From the NCBI GenBank assembly GCA_003164675.1, contig PLTX01000082.1, positions 10,413 to 43,869 on the forward strand: a stretch of 33,457 nt of DNA, in the 5' to 3' direction. The translations under genes and the position numbers were made by a program. This DNA is from Verrucomicrobiota bacterium. GTDB lineage: Bacteria; Verrucomicrobiota; Verrucomicrobiia; Palsa-1439. Under the pieces are notes generated by a model. It was not told where the DNA came from. It saw only the letters and a program-made list of their open reading frames with translations, and did no database searches. Below are positions 32,905-33,457 of the stretch, piece by piece (the first letter of the stretch is position 1; each line of letters starts with the position of its first letter).

Positions 32905-33045
32905 CACCGCCAAACGAAGCCATTTTTAGACAAACGAAGCCAAGTGACAAATTGGCACACTCGGGCTGCTAACGCCTTGTCCATCAAGCCAATCCACACC
33001 GTCCAACACTCCGGAAAATTGGCTTCGTTTGGTAATTTTACATAT
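32905..33045 (-). repeat. MITE-like element, copy 2 (inverted relative to copy 1)
   Basis: Read on the minus strand it matches 24858-24992 closely: the shared left end AAAATTACCAAACGAAGCCA, then GTGTGGATT, GGACAAG, AGTGTGCCA, TTTGTCAC and the right end TGGCTTCGTTT at the same spacing. Its ends on the plus strand are AAACGAAGCCATTTTT (32912-32927) and AAAATTGGCTTCGTTT (33015-33030). A third AAACGAAGCC lies at 32932. No transposase. Confidence 0.75.
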
Positions 33046-33065
33046 ATGGGGCGCCCCCCCCTCTG

Positions 33066-33109
33066 CCCTGAGCGGAGTCGAAGGGCCTGCCCTGAGCCCA
33101 TCGAACCGG
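33066..33109. repeat. CCCTGAGC short direct repeat
   Basis: CCCTGAGCGGAGTCGAAGGG (33066-33085) and CCCTGAGCCCATCGAACCGG (33090-33109), 24 bp apart. The first unit resembles a short interspersed motif I recall from many bacterial genomes; function unknown. Confidence 0.4.
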
Positions 33110-33141
33110 TCCCAGCCGATAGTCGCTTCCCCCTGTGGAGT

Positions 33142-33159
33142 GCGGCGACTTGTCGCCGC
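33142..33159. repeat. hairpin GCGGCGAC-TT-GTCGCCGC
   Basis: 8-bp perfect stem with a 2-nt loop, in the same intergenic repeat patch as the MITE-like copy 2. Probably a further interspersed repeat class. Confidence 0.55.
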
Positions 33160-33194
33160 TTTGCCTTTCGTCCCTTCGCTCGCCTCCCCCTTGG

Positions 33195-33229
33195 ACGTTG
33201 AGTGTTAAACGTTTAACGTTGAGCGTTAA
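33195..33229. repeat. 14-bp direct repeats around a 14-bp palindrome
   Basis: ACGTTGAGTGTTAA (33195-33208) and ACGTTGAGCGTTAA (33216-33229) differ by one base; GTTAAACGTTTAAC (33204-33217), a perfect palindrome, joins them. Could be a protein-binding site or a slipped-replication product. Confidence 0.5.
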
Positions 33230-33359
33230 TCCGTTTCTGCTCCCCTATATCAAAGAGCAACAACCAAACCGCGCCGAATATACACAGTCCCATATCACCT
33301 GTCTAGCTTTTTTCGATGGCGGATACCCCGATTCCCCATCATGCAACACGCCAAATTTA

Positions 33360-33379
33360 CCCCGACTCTGAGGTCGGGG
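33360..33379. repeat. hairpin repeat CCCCGAC-TCTGAG-GTCGGGG
   Basis: 7-bp stem, 6-nt loop; relative of the hairpin at 24519. Followed by GGCGC-TT-GCGCC (33386-33397). Confidence 0.5.
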
Positions 33380-33428
33380 CGGTAGGGCGCTTGCGCCGCG
33401 AGCGCCGTTTCTTCCCTTTCTTCTATAG

Positions 33429-33447
33429 CGGCGCTCTACGAGCGTCG
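33429..33447. repeat. REP-like hairpin variant (3-nt loop)
   Basis: CGGCGCTC TAC GAGCGTCG: same 8+3+8 geometry as the units at 12397 and 24780, with one G-T pair in the stem. Confidence 0.55.
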
Positions 33448-33457
33448 GTCGTTTGGA

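Larger units (their letters stand above)
32662..33457. other. about 800-bp non-coding region rich in repeats
   Basis: No convincing gene in any frame. It contains the promoter region of the Gly/His-rich gene, the second MITE-like copy, a CCCTGAGC direct repeat, hairpins at 33142, 33360, 33386 and 33429, and an ACGTTGAGyGTTAA direct repeat with a palindrome. Confidence 0.6.

Noticed and set aside
1..33457. tRNA or rRNA genes
   Set aside because: I found no T-loop/anticodon pattern or conserved rRNA segment on either strand by eye; a covariance-model scan would settle it.

Overview
The window reads as a high-GC chromosomal segment of a Gram-negative bacterium. An LptD-type LPS-assembly protein shows there is an LPS-bearing outer membrane. 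A PEP-CTERM beta-propeller, a large right-handed beta-helix surface protein, small Pro/Ala-rich exported proteins, DUF1573, and many short hairpin repeats together suggest Verrucomicrobiota (Limisphaerales/Pedosphaera-like) or a close PVC relative. That placement is inference from gene style, not from a marker gene. I see no rRNA, tRNA, CRISPR array or transposase.

Layout. 1-1838 (-): the N-terminal two thirds of a Mg2+ P-type ATPase, cut by the window edge. 2025-8132 (-): a tight envelope operon, lptD > UDP-glucose 6-dehydrogenase > exported PIG-L/LmbE deacetylase > SDR sugar-nucleotide epimerase. 8133-13432: a small-ORF region, an XRE regulator, and divergent from it a 1124-aa beta-helix protein followed by a PEP-CTERM propeller. 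13473-15934 (-): a four-gene chain DUF1573 > rhodanese > MauE-like > RidA, the last three start/stop coupled. 16102-21097 (+): CPBP protease > thiL > tsaE > tsaB > a conserved 485-aa unknown, all overlapping, then a Pro/Ala-rich exported protein. 21124-24223: a hybrid histidine kinase (-) divergent from a GAF protein (+).

24224-25000 is a patch of decayed and repeated DNA: a TPR remnant, hairpin repeats, and a MITE-like element whose end forms the 5' part of a second Pro-rich exported protein gene. Alanine racemase, an SmtA-type metallothionein and a radical SAM/SPASM protein follow (+). From 28203 to 32661 everything is on the minus strand: MazG, a small coiled-coil protein with a clear terminator, an MTH1-like Nudix enzyme coupled to a CII-like HTH protein, a nucleoside-deoxyribosyltransferase-like protein coupled to one or two small ORFs, and a Gly/His/Tyr-rich exported protein. 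32662-33457 is non-coding, holding an inverted second copy of the MITE-like element and several hairpin repeats.

Functional themes: outer envelope and surface glycans (lptD operon, beta-helix, PEP-CTERM), periplasmic thiol/sulfur chemistry (DUF1573-rhodanese-MauE), t6A tRNA modification (TsaE/TsaB), and nucleotide-pool surveillance (MazG, MTH1-like Nudix, NDT-like). No clearly new defence or mobile system is visible. The best candidates for undescribed biology are the lptD-linked exported deacetylase with an unrecognised C-terminal domain, the Cys-pair operon, the NDT-like/small-ORF cluster, and the paired repeat families.
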